Below, piece after piece: positions 1 to 7,843 of a stretch of DNA of 34,737 nt. The DNA is taken from assembly GCA_016213935.1 (NCBI GenBank), contig JACQZG010000033.1:1-34737 (forward strand). Reading direction: 5' to 3'. The notes beneath the pieces were generated by a model that searched no databases, had not been told where the DNA came from, and worked only from the letters and a program-made list of their open reading frames with translations. Source of the DNA: Nitrospirota bacterium. Lineage in GTDB: Bacteria > Nitrospirota > Thermodesulfovibrionia > UBA6902. The position numbers were made by a program, and so were the translations under genes. The number at the start of each line of letters is the position of its first letter. Position 1 is the first letter of the stretch.

Positions 1-68
1 CTCAGTGCTGCAAGCGCTATCTTTGCCTTAAACTCCGCTGAATACCTCGTCCTCTTTGTCTTACTCAT
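1..68 (-). CDS. IS3-family transposase OrfA, N-terminal fragment (runs off the window)
   Basis: Starting from the ATG at 68 on the minus strand, the 22 visible residues read MSKTKRTRYSAEFKAKIALA and on. This is the typical start of the helix-turn-helix OrfA (InsE/HTH_Tnp_1) proteins of IS3-family elements, which bind the ends of the element and are joined to OrfB by programmed frameshifting. A perfect AGGAGG ribosome site lies at 79-84, ten bases ahead of the ATG. The reading frame is open to the window edge, so this is a truncation by the window and not evidence of decay. The family assignment rests on the conserved Y-S-x-E-F-K-x-K-I-A-L core only. Confidence 0.75.
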   Translation of the reverse strand, partial: MSKTKRTRYSAEFKAKIALAAL

Positions 69-136
69 CTTTAGGTGACCTCCTTCGTTAATCGTATATT
101 TTACACCTTATACGACTGTCCGAATTCCGGGGTCCA
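1..136 (-). mobile_element. Left-over end of an IS3-family insertion sequence
   Basis: The first 136 bases look like the 5' end of an IS3-family element read on the minus strand. It has a putative terminal repeat, then a ribosome site, then the start of an OrfA-type transposase. The outer end on the minus strand begins TGGACCCCGG near base 136, a TG...-type tip of the kind seen in this family. Just beyond it lies the tail of an unrelated regulator gene that stays open across the junction, which fits insertion into that gene. The rest of the element, including OrfB and the other terminal repeat, is outside the window. I cannot see a target duplication because only one end is present. Confidence 0.7.
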
Positions 137-405
137 CCTCTCCTGATTTACTTAATTTGCTCAAAAAAAATCTTGAGACATTAACCTCTTCTTTTGGCAA
201 GGCCGTTTCTGAAGTAAGGCATAAACTGACGCCCAAGGAGATAGAGGTGTGCAATATGATACGAAATGGCCTTACAAGTAAAGAAATCGGCAATCAGCTT
301 AACCTTTCAGTACAGACCATTAATAAGCACCGGAAAAACATTCGGAAGAAGCTTGATTTATCCAATAAAGAAACCAACTTAGCATCTTACCTCCAGAATT
401 TATAA
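137..405 (+). pseudogene. C-terminal LuxR-type helix-turn-helix tail of a PAS/LuxR regulator, cut by the IS
   Basis: The frame encodes a linker (NLETLTSSFGKAV...) followed by a complete LuxR/GerE DNA-binding domain: LTPKEIEVCNMIRNGLTSKEI, NLSVQTINKHRKNIRKKL, ending NLASYLQNL. In many deltaproteobacteria and Nitrospirota this exact arrangement is the C-terminus of PAS-domain sensor proteins. Here the frame continues upstream with no stop straight into the IS end. The first possible start (TTG at 157) has no ribosome site. I infer that the sensor part was separated by the IS insertion. What remains would be a free DNA-binding domain of about 80 residues if it is expressed at all. A read-through product from the IS is possible. 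Bases 406-543 downstream contain nothing I recognise. Confidence 0.65.
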
Positions 406-543
406 ACGTTGCAAACTGATATAATGGGTATATATTCTACCTATTGTATACCCTCTAATGCCTTCTTGCATCTATTGAATATTCCATTAAAATAGCTTAG
501 CCTTAGATTATTAACAGCTATGTTAATGTTGTTCACAAAAGAG

Positions 544-1008
544 ATGAATAAAGATGACGTTATCCTTATTGTAGAAGACGACGCCGGGCATGCCGGCCTC
601 ATCAGGATCAATCTCGAGCGTTCGGGAATCAGGAATAAGAAAGTCTTTTTTAAGGACGGGGCAGAGATTCTTGATTTCCTTTGTAAAGAAAAAGAAAACT
701 TATTTAAAACTGGCAAATCATACATCCTTCTCCTTGATATCCGTTTGCCCAAGATAGACGGCGTAGAGGTCTTGCGGCATATAAAAGGGGACAAGGAGCT
801 CTCAATAATACCCGTTATCATGTTTACGACCTCAAGCGACCCTTATTCGGCACAGGTCTGCCGCAAGCTCGGCTGCCTTGAATATTTTGTAAAGCCTGTT
901 AACTACGAAGAGTTCCTGAATGTGATAAAGAGAATCGGAGAATTAATGAGAGGAGGGTTATCAAACAGCATTGCTGCCCTCCCCGATTATATTCCGCCGG
1001 ATGAATAA
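544..1008 (+). CDS. Single-domain response regulator (CheY/Rcp1-like)
   Basis: A stand-alone receiver domain of about 154 residues with no output domain. Counting from the earlier possible ATG at 520, the acidic pair is D20/D21 (VEDDAGHA), the phosphoacceptor is D73 (LLLDIRLPKIDG), the switch threonines are at 103-104 (MFTTSSDP) and the conserved lysine is K125 (FVKPVNYEEF). The LGC-x-EYFVKPV region and the C-terminal helix match the Rcp1-type regulators that pair with phytochrome-like or PAS histidine kinases. I prefer the ATG at 544 because family members begin close to the first beta strand; neither start has a good ribosome site. No cognate kinase is in the window. It may act with the neighbouring disrupted sensor, but that is only proximity. 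Confidence 0.85.
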   Translation: MNKDDVILIVEDDAGHAGLIRINLERSGIRNKKVFFKDGAEILDFLCKEKENLFKTGKSYILLLDIRLPKIDGVEVLRHIKGDKELSIIPVIMFTTSSDPYSAQVCRKLGCLEYFVKPVNYEEFLNVIKRIGELMRGGLSNSIAALPDYIPPDE

Positions 1009-1027
1009 GAGACTAAACCGTAATCTT

Positions 1028-1729
1028 CTACTTCCTGAAAGCCTTTCCCGCAGTTTTAAAGATAATATTTCTGACAGCCTTTGCAGGGCTTAAGTTCTTT
1101 GGGCAGGACTCCTGGCAGTTATATGCCTTTCTGCAGCTCCATACGCCGTGCCGGGTAATTCCGGGATAAAGCCTCTCTCGGGTTTCACCCCTCTCTTTCT
1201 CAAGAAATCTCGCAAGCTTCAGAAGCGCCGCAGGCCCGAGGTAGTTTTCATCAAGGCCCGTGACCGGGCAGGAACTGAAGCATATCCCGCATAGGATGCA
1301 TTCGACCAGGCCGTTAAGGCGCTTTCTTTCATGAGGGCTTACAATATGTTCTTCCCGGCCGCTGCTGTTAAAGACGAGGAAAGGCTTTATCGCCCTGTAA
1401 TTTTTCCAGAAGTGTTCCATGTCTACTATAAGGTCTTTTATGACCGGCAGATTCGATACGGGACTGATTGTTATCAAATTGCCAAGCCCTGACGCCTGTG
1501 TCTCGCATGCAAGCCTGTGACCCCCGTTTATCTTCATTGCGCATGAGCCGCAGACTGAACCTCTGCACGAAAAACGGAAGCCGAGAGTGGGGTCAAGGTT
1601 TTTGAAAATATAAAAAAGTGCATCAAGCACAGTACTGCTGTCGCCAAGTCTCAGTTTATATTCCCTAAAATACGGGGTTGCGTCTCTCGCAGGGCTGAAT
1701 CTTGATATTCTGAATGTATAGTCTTTCAT
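1028..1729 (-). CDS. sdhB: Succinate dehydrogenase / fumarate reductase iron-sulfur subunit
   Basis: Electron-transfer subunit linking the flavin subunit to the membrane anchor. The [2Fe-2S] motif is SCRGSVCGSCAMKINGGH with a fourth cysteine just after (RLACE). The [4Fe-4S] motif is ECILCGICFSSCP and the [3Fe-4S] motif is SCRKAYNCQESCPKN. All three cluster sets are complete. An open frame runs up to 1780, but I place the start at the ATG at 1729. It lies ten bases after the sdhA stop, has GAGAAAG ahead of it, and gives the normal length of about 234 residues starting MKDYTFRISRF. It is the last gene of the sdhC-sdhA-sdhB operon and ends in TAG. Sequence alone does not decide between succinate oxidation and fumarate reduction. 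Confidence 0.92.
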   Translation of the reverse strand: MKDYTFRISRFSPARDATPYFREYKLRLGDSSTVLDALFYIFKNLDPTLGFRFSCRGSVCGSCAMKINGGHRLACETQASGLGNLITISPVSNLPVIKDLIVDMEHFWKNYRAIKPFLVFNSSGREEHIVSPHERKRLNGLVECILCGICFSSCPVTGLDENYLGPAALLKLARFLEKERGETRERLYPGITRHGVWSCRKAYNCQESCPKNLSPAKAVRNIIFKTAGKAFRK

Positions 1730-1739
1730 AAATGCTTTC

Positions 1740-3419
1740 TCAATACCTTCTTTCTGCAGGACTGCAATAACTGACGTCAACGTCTTTGAGGCTTAATTCA
1801 GGGCTCCCGGAATTGTATTCAATAACGGAGTGCTTCAAAAATCTTTCGTCATCCCTCCCGGGGAAATCCTCCCTCGCAAGCGCGCCGATCAAAACCGCCT
1901 CTGCCACTCTCAGGCTGCCGCGCAGTTCCTCAGCCCAGTATAATTCCATATTCATGACACCCCCCCTGTCAGAGAGGCTGATGCCGTCATATTCTCCGAT
2001 AAGCCTACTGATAATATTGAGCCCTTTCGTTAACCCATCCCTGTTTCTGAATATGCCGGCAGTCTCCATCATCGTTTTTCTCATCTCTTCCCAGATATCC
2101 CACTGGCTTTTGCCTGTCCTGGAATTCATCAAAAATGAGGTTTTTTCTTTAAGTCCCGCCTCGCTCTCTTTCAGAAAAGCTTCTGGATATTTTTCCGCGC
2201 CTTCTGCGTATTCGCTTGCGCTCTTTCCCGCGACCGCTCCGAAGACAAGAGCTTCAAGCAGGGAGTTTCCGCCGAGCCTGTTTGCGCCGTGCACGCTGAC
2301 GCAGGAGGCTTCACCCGCGGCAAAGAGCCCATTTAACCCTGTCTCGCATTTTATGTTTACATCGATTCCTCCCATTGTGTAATGCTGGCCCGGCTGAACC
2401 GGTATCAGCTCTTTCGCAGGGTCTATGCCCGCGAACTTGATTGACAATTCCCTTATACCCGGGAGTCTCTCTTGTATCTTCTCTTCTCCGAGATGCCTCA
2501 GGTCAAGATATACATATTCATCTTCAACGCCTCCCCCCCTGCGAATCTCTTTTATGATGTTTCGCGCGACAATGTCCCTCGGAGCCATCTCCATCGAAGA
2601 AGCTGAATCCGGATAGTCCGACAAAAAGCGCTTCCCGTCTTTATTTAAAAGCCAGCCCCCTTCGCCCCTTGCGCCTTCGCTTATCAGGATATTTGTTCCG
2701 TAGAGGGTTGTCGGATGGAACTGTACAAACTCCATGTCTTTGAGGGATACGCCCGCAAAGTAACCAAGCGCAATCCCCATCCCCGTATTTATAAGTGCGT
2801 TTGTCGAATGTGAATATATCCTGCCCGCGCCCCCTGTTGCGATTATGACAGCGCCCGCGGGGAAGGGCTTTATTTCCGAATCCCGCATATTCCTCGCGGC
2901 AATGCCGAGGCATTTTGAGCCTGACGCGATAACAGAGAGGACATGCCACTCGTCATAAAAATCAATACGCCCCTCTTCCCTTGCCCGCATGCACTGCTCA
3001 TAAAGTGTGTTGAGCATGGCATGCCCTGTCCTGTCCGCGGCATATGCCGCCCTCGGGAATACGCCGCCCCCGAACGGGCGCTGGGCGATTCTGCCTTCGG
3101 GCGTTCTGCTGAAAGGGCACCCCATCTTCTCAAGTTCCATCACCCTCTTGGCCCCCTCCCTGCACATGAGGGCAACCGCCTCCTGGTCATTCAGAAAATC
3201 CCCGCCCTTTATCGTGTCAATCATGTGCGCTTCCCATGAGTCGTTTTTTCCATCCGGGTGGTTGCGGAGCGCGGCATTTATGCCTCCCTGGGCGGCAACA
3301 GAATGCGACCTGAGCGGATGCACCTTTGAGAAGATGAGGGCTTTGACTCCTGACGCTGCTATCTCAAGCGCGGCGCTGAGGCCCGCAATCCCTCCGCCGA
3401 TTATTATCACCTCAGCCAT
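1740..3419 (-). CDS. sdhA: Succinate dehydrogenase / fumarate reductase flavoprotein subunit
   Basis: Catalytic subunit (559 residues) that interconverts succinate and fumarate. It has the dinucleotide fold IIGGGIAGLSAALEIA at residues 5-20. The covalent-FAD segment is LRSHSVAAQGGINAAL with the linking histidine at about H39. The active-site segment is EFVQFHPTTLYG, followed by GEGGWLLNKDGKRF, GQHYTMGGIDVN and ANRLGGNSLLEALVFG. Length is normal for SdhA/FrdA. A GGAGGT ribosome site sits eight bases before the ATG, overlapping the end of sdhC, which implies translational coupling. The following sdhB gene starts ten bases after the stop. The SdhA/FrdA distinction needs a tree. Confidence 0.95.
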   Translation of the reverse strand: MAEVIIIGGGIAGLSAALEIAASGVKALIFSKVHPLRSHSVAAQGGINAALRNHPDGKNDSWEAHMIDTIKGGDFLNDQEAVALMCREGAKRVMELEKMGCPFSRTPEGRIAQRPFGGGVFPRAAYAADRTGHAMLNTLYEQCMRAREEGRIDFYDEWHVLSVIASGSKCLGIAARNMRDSEIKPFPAGAVIIATGGAGRIYSHSTNALINTGMGIALGYFAGVSLKDMEFVQFHPTTLYGTNILISEGARGEGGWLLNKDGKRFLSDYPDSASSMEMAPRDIVARNIIKEIRRGGGVEDEYVYLDLRHLGEEKIQERLPGIRELSIKFAGIDPAKELIPVQPGQHYTMGGIDVNIKCETGLNGLFAAGEASCVSVHGANRLGGNSLLEALVFGAVAGKSASEYAEGAEKYPEAFLKESEAGLKEKTSFLMNSRTGKSQWDIWEEMRKTMMETAGIFRNRDGLTKGLNIISRLIGEYDGISLSDRGGVMNMELYWAEELRGSLRVAEAVLIGALAREDFPGRDDERFLKHSVIEYNSGSPELSLKDVDVSYCSPAERRY

Positions 3420-3420
3420 C

Positions 3421-3987
3421 CTAAAACCTCCCCCTGAAATCCATAGTTATAAGAATCGCAAAAAGGAGGCCCGAAAAGAGGCTGAAGGCCGCAAGCTTTT
3501 TCTGAAGATGAGTGTAGCCCGTCACCTCGAGAAAGATAAGCCTCAGCCCATTTGTCAAATGAAAGCCGAGCAGGACGAGGGCGAGATAAATGACGGCGCC
3601 ATGCCTTAAGAAATTTAAAAACGGGAGGCTTTCAGCAGGAATATAGGCAGACACCAGATAATTGGTGAACAGATGCTGAACAAAAAAGAGGAAAAGCAAT
3701 ATGCCTGTCACCCTGTGCATTATGAAGCAGAGGTTTCCTGCCTGAGAGTTATCGGCATAATCGGAAAAGAGCTTCCTATACCTTTTGCCGATGCCCGGCG
3801 ATTTGCTTCCTATGGTTTCATCAATTATCCCGCTCATCCCTTTTGTCCCGTGAAAGAGGGCGGCAAAGACGAAAAAGAGATTAAAAGCTGTTTCAGGGAA
3901 CGGGCTGATAAAGGCATGGACAAAGAGGCCCGCGGTGAGAAAAAGCGCGCTTAGAATCTGTAATGCCCATAAGATCAGCCCTGTCAT
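3421..3987 (-). CDS. sdhC: Succinate dehydrogenase / fumarate reductase cytochrome b membrane anchor
   Basis: Membrane anchor with about five hydrophobic helices, expected to bind haem b and quinone. Counting from the upstream TTG at 4008, the first half carries LFHGTKGMSGIIDE (H53), resembling the SdhD signature of a histidine then G then D. The second half carries HRVTG (H99), VQHL (H112) and GFHLTNGLRLI (H150), the SdhC signature. So one 188-195 residue chain appears to hold both anchor functions, or it is a five-helix di-haem type B anchor. I chose the ATG at 3987 over the TTG; neither has a clear ribosome site. It is the first gene of the operon and ends TAG one base before the sdhA ATG. 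No separate sdhD follows. Confidence 0.85.
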   Translation of the reverse strand: MTGLILWALQILSALFLTAGLFVHAFISPFPETAFNLFFVFAALFHGTKGMSGIIDETIGSKSPGIGKRYRKLFSDYADNSQAGNLCFIMHRVTGILLFLFFVQHLFTNYLVSAYIPAESLPFLNFLRHGAVIYLALVLLGFHLTNGLRLIFLEVTGYTHLQKKLAAFSLFSGLLFAILITMDFRGRF

Positions 3988-4008
3988 CAGTTGTTTTGAT
4001 TGAGGCAA

Positions 4009-4140
4009 AAAATCATTTGCTAACTATTATTTCACAATTGGATTTTTATTATAATTCAAATTAGAGGTTAAAAAGGTGGCAAATATATTAATATAAGTGC
4101 GGGAGATTGAGGCGAATATTATCATTATGGGAGCGGAGCG
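4009..4140. promoter_or_regulatory. Divergent intergenic region between sdhC and gnd
   Basis: 132 AT-rich bases separate the two divergent operons and must hold both promoters. A palindromic AATTATAATT at 4047-4056 gives a TATAAT hexamer on each strand, but I see no well-spaced -35 partner. The gnd start is preceded by GGGAGCGGAGCG, a usable ribosome site. The assignment is positional and weak at the level of individual hexamers. Confidence 0.35.
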
Positions 4141-5049
4141 ATGCGGATAGGTTTTATAGGTTTGGGCAGAATGGGCATGAAGATGGTTCAGCGCCTTCTT
4201 GAGGCCGGGCACGAGGTGATTGTCCATGACCGCACGCCTGAAAAGATTAAGACAGCCAAGAAGTTTGGGGCTGCGGGCGCGTCCTCTGCCGAAGAGCTTG
4301 CCGGAAAGCTCGGTTCCCCGCGCGTCATCTGGGTCATGGTCCCTGCGGGAGAGGCGACTGCCGGCACGATAAAAAATATTACAGCCTTTCTGCGGAAAGG
4401 CGATATTCTAATTGACGGAGGCAACTCCTTTTACAAGGATTCAATGAAGAGGGCAGAGGCGCTGAAGGAGCAGGGCATCCACTTTCTTGACATCGGCACA
4501 AGCGGCGGCATTTGGGGGCTTAAGAGAGGATATTGCATGATGATAGGCGGCAATAAAGGAATATTTAAAAAGGTTGAGCCTATTCTTAAATCTCTCGCGC
4601 CTGAGGACGGCTACGCCTATGTCGGGCCGAACGGCGCCGGGCATTTTGTTAAGATGGTGCATAACGGCATCGAGTATGCGTTGCTCCAGGGATACGCCGA
4701 GGGGTTTGAGATACTGAACGCAAAGAAGGAATTCAATCTTGACCTGAAGCAGATATCCGGCCTCTGGAATCACGGCAGCGTCATCCAGTCATGGCTTCTG
4801 GAGCTTGCCAAAGAGGCCTTTGATAAGGATCCGAAGCTGAAATCTATCAAAGGTTATGTGGAGGATTCCGGGGAAGGGCGGTGGACTGTTGCAGAGGCGA
4901 TAGAGCAGGATGTCCCAGCCCCGCTTATCACATTGTCATTACTTGAGAGGTTTCGTTCGAGACGGGATGACTCTTTCAGCGCAAAGGTGATTGCCGCCCT
5001 CCGCAGGGAGTTCGGGGGGCATGCTGTTAAAAAGACAGATAAAGAGTAA
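4141..5049 (+). CDS. gnd: 6-phosphogluconate dehydrogenase, decarboxylating (short form)
   Basis: Oxidatively decarboxylates 6-phosphogluconate to ribulose 5-phosphate. The 302-residue length fits the short GndA/YqeC-type enzymes rather than the 470-residue E. coli type. Visible are the cofactor fold MRIGFIGLGRMGMKM, the segment after strand 2 (VHDRTPEK), the substrate loop DGGNSFYKDS, the family motif DIGTSGGIWG and the catalytic region GPNGAGHFVKMVHNGIEY with its lysine and HNGIEY. The Asp ending strand 2 favours NAD+, while the following Arg-Thr resembles NADP+ enzymes, so cofactor use is open. First gene of the pentose phosphate block. Confidence 0.93.
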   Translation: MRIGFIGLGRMGMKMVQRLLEAGHEVIVHDRTPEKIKTAKKFGAAGASSAEELAGKLGSPRVIWVMVPAGEATAGTIKNITAFLRKGDILIDGGNSFYKDSMKRAEALKEQGIHFLDIGTSGGIWGLKRGYCMMIGGNKGIFKKVEPILKSLAPEDGYAYVGPNGAGHFVKMVHNGIEYALLQGYAEGFEILNAKKEFNLDLKQISGLWNHGSVIQSWLLELAKEAFDKDPKLKSIKGYVEDSGEGRWTVAEAIEQDVPAPLITLSLLERFRSRRDDSFSAKVIAALRREFGGHAVKKTDKE

Positions 5050-5060
5050 AGAATTTTCCG

Positions 5061-5096
5061 TTGTCAGTTTTTAGACTAACAACAGAAAACTGACAA
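5061..5096. repeat. 11-bp perfect inverted repeat (hairpin) between gnd and tal
   Basis: The arms TTGTCAGTTTT (5061-5071) and AAAACTGACAA (5086-5096) are perfect complements with a 14-base loop. No T-tract follows, so it is a poor intrinsic terminator. The ACTGACAACTAACAAC string that follows resembles the TAACAACTAA units between the two tRNA genes at 15.2-15.3 kb. It may be a member of a dispersed intergenic repeat, or an mRNA processing or stability element within the operon. Confidence 0.6.
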
Positions 5097-5131
5097 CTAA
5101 CAACTTTTGATTACAAAAGGAGAAACAACTG

Positions 5132-6220
5132 ATGAATAAATTTGATAAGCTCGCGGAGATCGGGCAGAGCATCTGGCTCGACAACATAAACCGCGCAATG
5201 ATCGAAGACGGCAGCCTTAAAAAGGACATAGATAACGGCCTCAGGGGAATGACATCAAACCCGAGCATCTTTGAGAAATCCATAAGCGCCGGAATCGGCT
5301 ATGAGGCCGCGATGAAGGAGCTCAATGCCAAAGGCCTATCCACCTTTGAGATATATGACGAGCTTACGGTAAAAGATGTACAGGACGCGGCAGGCCTCTT
5401 TAAGCCTGTGTATGAAAAGACGAAGGGGCTTGACGGCTATGTGAGCCTCGAGATAAACCCCGACCTTGCCATGGATACCGCGGAGACGATAAAGGAGGGG
5501 AGGAGGCTCTTCAAGAAGGTCAATCGCCCGAATCTCATGCTCAAGGTTCCGGCAACTGAGCCGGGATTTGAAGCTGTTTCTGAATTGTTGGGCGATGGAA
5601 TCAATATCAATATCACTCTTATATTCTCTCTCGAACAGTATATAAAGACCGCGAACGCATATATGGAAGGGCTGAAACGTTTGTCAAAAAATAACGGAAA
5701 CCTGAAAAATGTACATTCAGTCGCAAGCGTCTTTGTGAGCCGTGTGGATACCGCAATCGACAAGATGATTGATGAGAGGGCTGACGCAAAACTAAAATCA
5801 CTGAGAGGGAAGGCGGCGGTCGCCAATTCAAAGCTTATATTTAAGAAGCACGGAGAGATATTCTCAGGAACCGGCTTCAGCGCGCTTAAGGCAAAAGGCG
5901 CAAATGTCCAGAGGGTGCTCTGGGGCTCCACAGGCACAAAAGACCCCCTCTACAGCGATATCAAGTACGTGACCGAACTAATCGGCAACCCTACTGTCAA
6001 TACACTTCCGGGCAATACCCTCGATGCATTCCTTGACCACGGCGAAGCAAAAGAGAGCTTAAGCGGGGGCATCAGCGAAGCCTCAGGCGTTATAACGACT
6101 CTCAGGGATTCGGGCATTGACATAGATGCCGTATGCCTTAAACTTTTAGATGAAGGACTAACTGCTTTTCAGAAATCCTTTGCCTCGCTCTTAAAGACGA
6201 TAGAGGCTAAAAAGGGATAA
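5132..6220 (+). CDS. tal: Transaldolase
   Basis: Transfers the dihydroxyacetone unit between sedoheptulose 7-phosphate and erythrose 4-phosphate/glyceraldehyde 3-phosphate in the non-oxidative branch. The Schiff-base lysine is K138 in LMLKVPATEPG. The N-terminal LRGMTSNPSIFEKSI and the SVASVFVSRVD and VLWGSTGTKDP segments are typical of the longer bacterial transaldolases of about 360-370 residues. This protein has 362. AAAGGAGA precedes the ATG at good spacing. Its position between gnd and zwf makes the pathway assignment secure. Confidence 0.95.
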   Translation: MNKFDKLAEIGQSIWLDNINRAMIEDGSLKKDIDNGLRGMTSNPSIFEKSISAGIGYEAAMKELNAKGLSTFEIYDELTVKDVQDAAGLFKPVYEKTKGLDGYVSLEINPDLAMDTAETIKEGRRLFKKVNRPNLMLKVPATEPGFEAVSELLGDGININITLIFSLEQYIKTANAYMEGLKRLSKNNGNLKNVHSVASVFVSRVDTAIDKMIDERADAKLKSLRGKAAVANSKLIFKKHGEIFSGTGFSALKAKGANVQRVLWGSTGTKDPLYSDIKYVTELIGNPTVNTLPGNTLDAFLDHGEAKESLSGGISEASGVITTLRDSGIDIDAVCLKLLDEGLTAFQKSFASLLKTIEAKKG

Positions 6221-6245
6221 CTCCATAATCTGAAAGGATTATAAA

Positions 6246-7802
6246 ATGCCCGACGAGGCTGCTGATATTTCTTCGGAAAAAGCGATTGACGGGCGGATGT
6301 GTGAAATAATCCCGGAGAGGTTCAGGATCGAGCCCTTCATAATGGTCATCTTCGGCGGGAGCGGCGACCTGAGCAGAAGAAAGCTTTTGCCTGCCCTTTT
6401 TCATATTTACCTTGAGAAGAACCTTCCGGAAGATTTTTCTATTCTCGGATTCGCCTCAACCCCAAGGCCTGATGAAGAATACAGGGAGATTATCAAAGGC
6501 GCAATCCTTGAGTTCAGCCCGGCTCTTTTTAAAGAAGAGGAATGGGAAAGATTCAGCAGGCGCCTTTTTTATATGCAGGGCGGATTTGAGGACAAAGAAA
6601 GCTACAGAAGATTATCAAAACGCATTGAAGAACTGGCAGGGGCGTCCGCGAACGCAAAAAGAGAGGCGATCTATTACATGGCCGTGCCACCGCACTATCT
6701 GCCTGATATAATACAGAATCTTTCGGCATGCAACCTCTGCAAAGGGTCATTCAATACGCGGCTTATTGCTGAAAAGCCGTTTGGAAGGGACAGGGAATCC
6801 GCTGTTAAACTTAACCGGATTATAGCCGCTGCCTTTGACGAAGAGCAGGTTTACCGTATCGACCATTATCTCGGCAAAGAGACGGTGCAGAATATCATTT
6901 TCTTCCGCTTCGCAAACAGCATCTTTGAGCCCCTCTGGAACAGAAGCTACATTGACCATGTCCAGATAACAGTGGCAGAGAATATGGGGATTGAGAACAG
7001 GGCGCTTTTTTATGAAAAGACAGGCGTTGTCAGGGACATTGTTCAGAATCACATACTGCAGCTTCTCGCCCTTGTGGCCATGGAGCCGCCCGTTGGCTTT
7101 GACCCTGATTTCATACGCAACGAGAAGGTGAAGGTTTTTAAATCTATCCGCGCAATGGACGGGGAGCATGTCGGAAAATACAGCGTCAGCGGACAGTACG
7201 GCCCGGGGAAGATAAACGGCAAGGATGTCCCCGGCTACCGCATGGAGAAAGGCATATCGCCGGCTTCGGATGTGGCCACTTTTATCGCCCTGAAACTCTA
7301 TATTGACAACTGGCGCTGGGCAGACGTGCCTTTTTATATCCGCACCGGGAAACGCATGAAGGAACGGATTACCGAGATCAGCATACATTTCAGGCAGCCC
7401 CCGCTCAGCCTCTTCGGCACTGCGTGCGAAGACAGGGAGCCGAATGTGCTTGTCCTCGGGATACAGCCGCATGAGGGCATCTCTTTGGGTTTCGGCGTCA
7501 AGCGTCCGGGCGGCGGCAGCCAGCTTTACCCGGTGGAAATGAATTTCAGCTATATGAAGAACTTAAAGTATGAGTCTCATCCTCCCTATGAGAGGCTGTT
7601 GATAGACTGCATGAAAGGCGACATGACGCTCTTTGCGCGCCAGGACGGCATAGAAGCGATGTGGGGAGTAGTGGACCCGATTATCAAAGAATGGGAGAAC
7701 TCTCCTCAACCGGGACTTCCGAATTATGAAGCAGGAACATGGGGCCCGGAGGGGTCTGATAAACTCATAGAAAAAGACGGCAGAAAATGGCGGCTGAAGT
7801 GA
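6246..7802 (+). CDS. zwf: Glucose-6-phosphate 1-dehydrogenase
   Basis: Oxidises glucose 6-phosphate to 6-phosphogluconolactone, the entry step of the oxidative pentose phosphate route. Visible are the cofactor motif FGGSGDLSRRKLLPALF at residues 36-52, EKPFGRD at 176-182, and the substrate signature RIDHYLGKETVQN at 204-216. Also present is a C-terminal domain with NWRWADVPFYIRTGKR. At 518 residues it is slightly long because of an N-terminal extension of about 25 residues before the fold; a later start is not better supported. AAAGGA lies ahead of the ATG. It starts 26 bases after tal. Confidence 0.95.
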   Translation: MPDEAADISSEKAIDGRMCEIIPERFRIEPFIMVIFGGSGDLSRRKLLPALFHIYLEKNLPEDFSILGFASTPRPDEEYREIIKGAILEFSPALFKEEEWERFSRRLFYMQGGFEDKESYRRLSKRIEELAGASANAKREAIYYMAVPPHYLPDIIQNLSACNLCKGSFNTRLIAEKPFGRDRESAVKLNRIIAAAFDEEQVYRIDHYLGKETVQNIIFFRFANSIFEPLWNRSYIDHVQITVAENMGIENRALFYEKTGVVRDIVQNHILQLLALVAMEPPVGFDPDFIRNEKVKVFKSIRAMDGEHVGKYSVSGQYGPGKINGKDVPGYRMEKGISPASDVATFIALKLYIDNWRWADVPFYIRTGKRMKERITEISIHFRQPPLSLFGTACEDREPNVLVLGIQPHEGISLGFGVKRPGGGSQLYPVEMNFSYMKNLKYESHPPYERLLIDCMKGDMTLFARQDGIEAMWGVVDPIIKEWENSPQPGLPNYEAGTWGPEGSDKLIEKDGRKWRLK

Positions 7803-7843
7803 TTTGGTTCAGAACGTGAATAGAGCTTTATTAAGGAGCAGTA

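Noticed and set aside
1786..3609. Several long plus-strand open frames opposite sdhA/sdhC
   Set aside because: They are antisense shadows of strongly supported genes, with no ribosome sites or recognisable motifs.
5061..5096. Hairpin after gnd as an intrinsic terminator
   Set aside because: It has no T-tract on either strand strong enough, and the downstream genes continue the same pathway.
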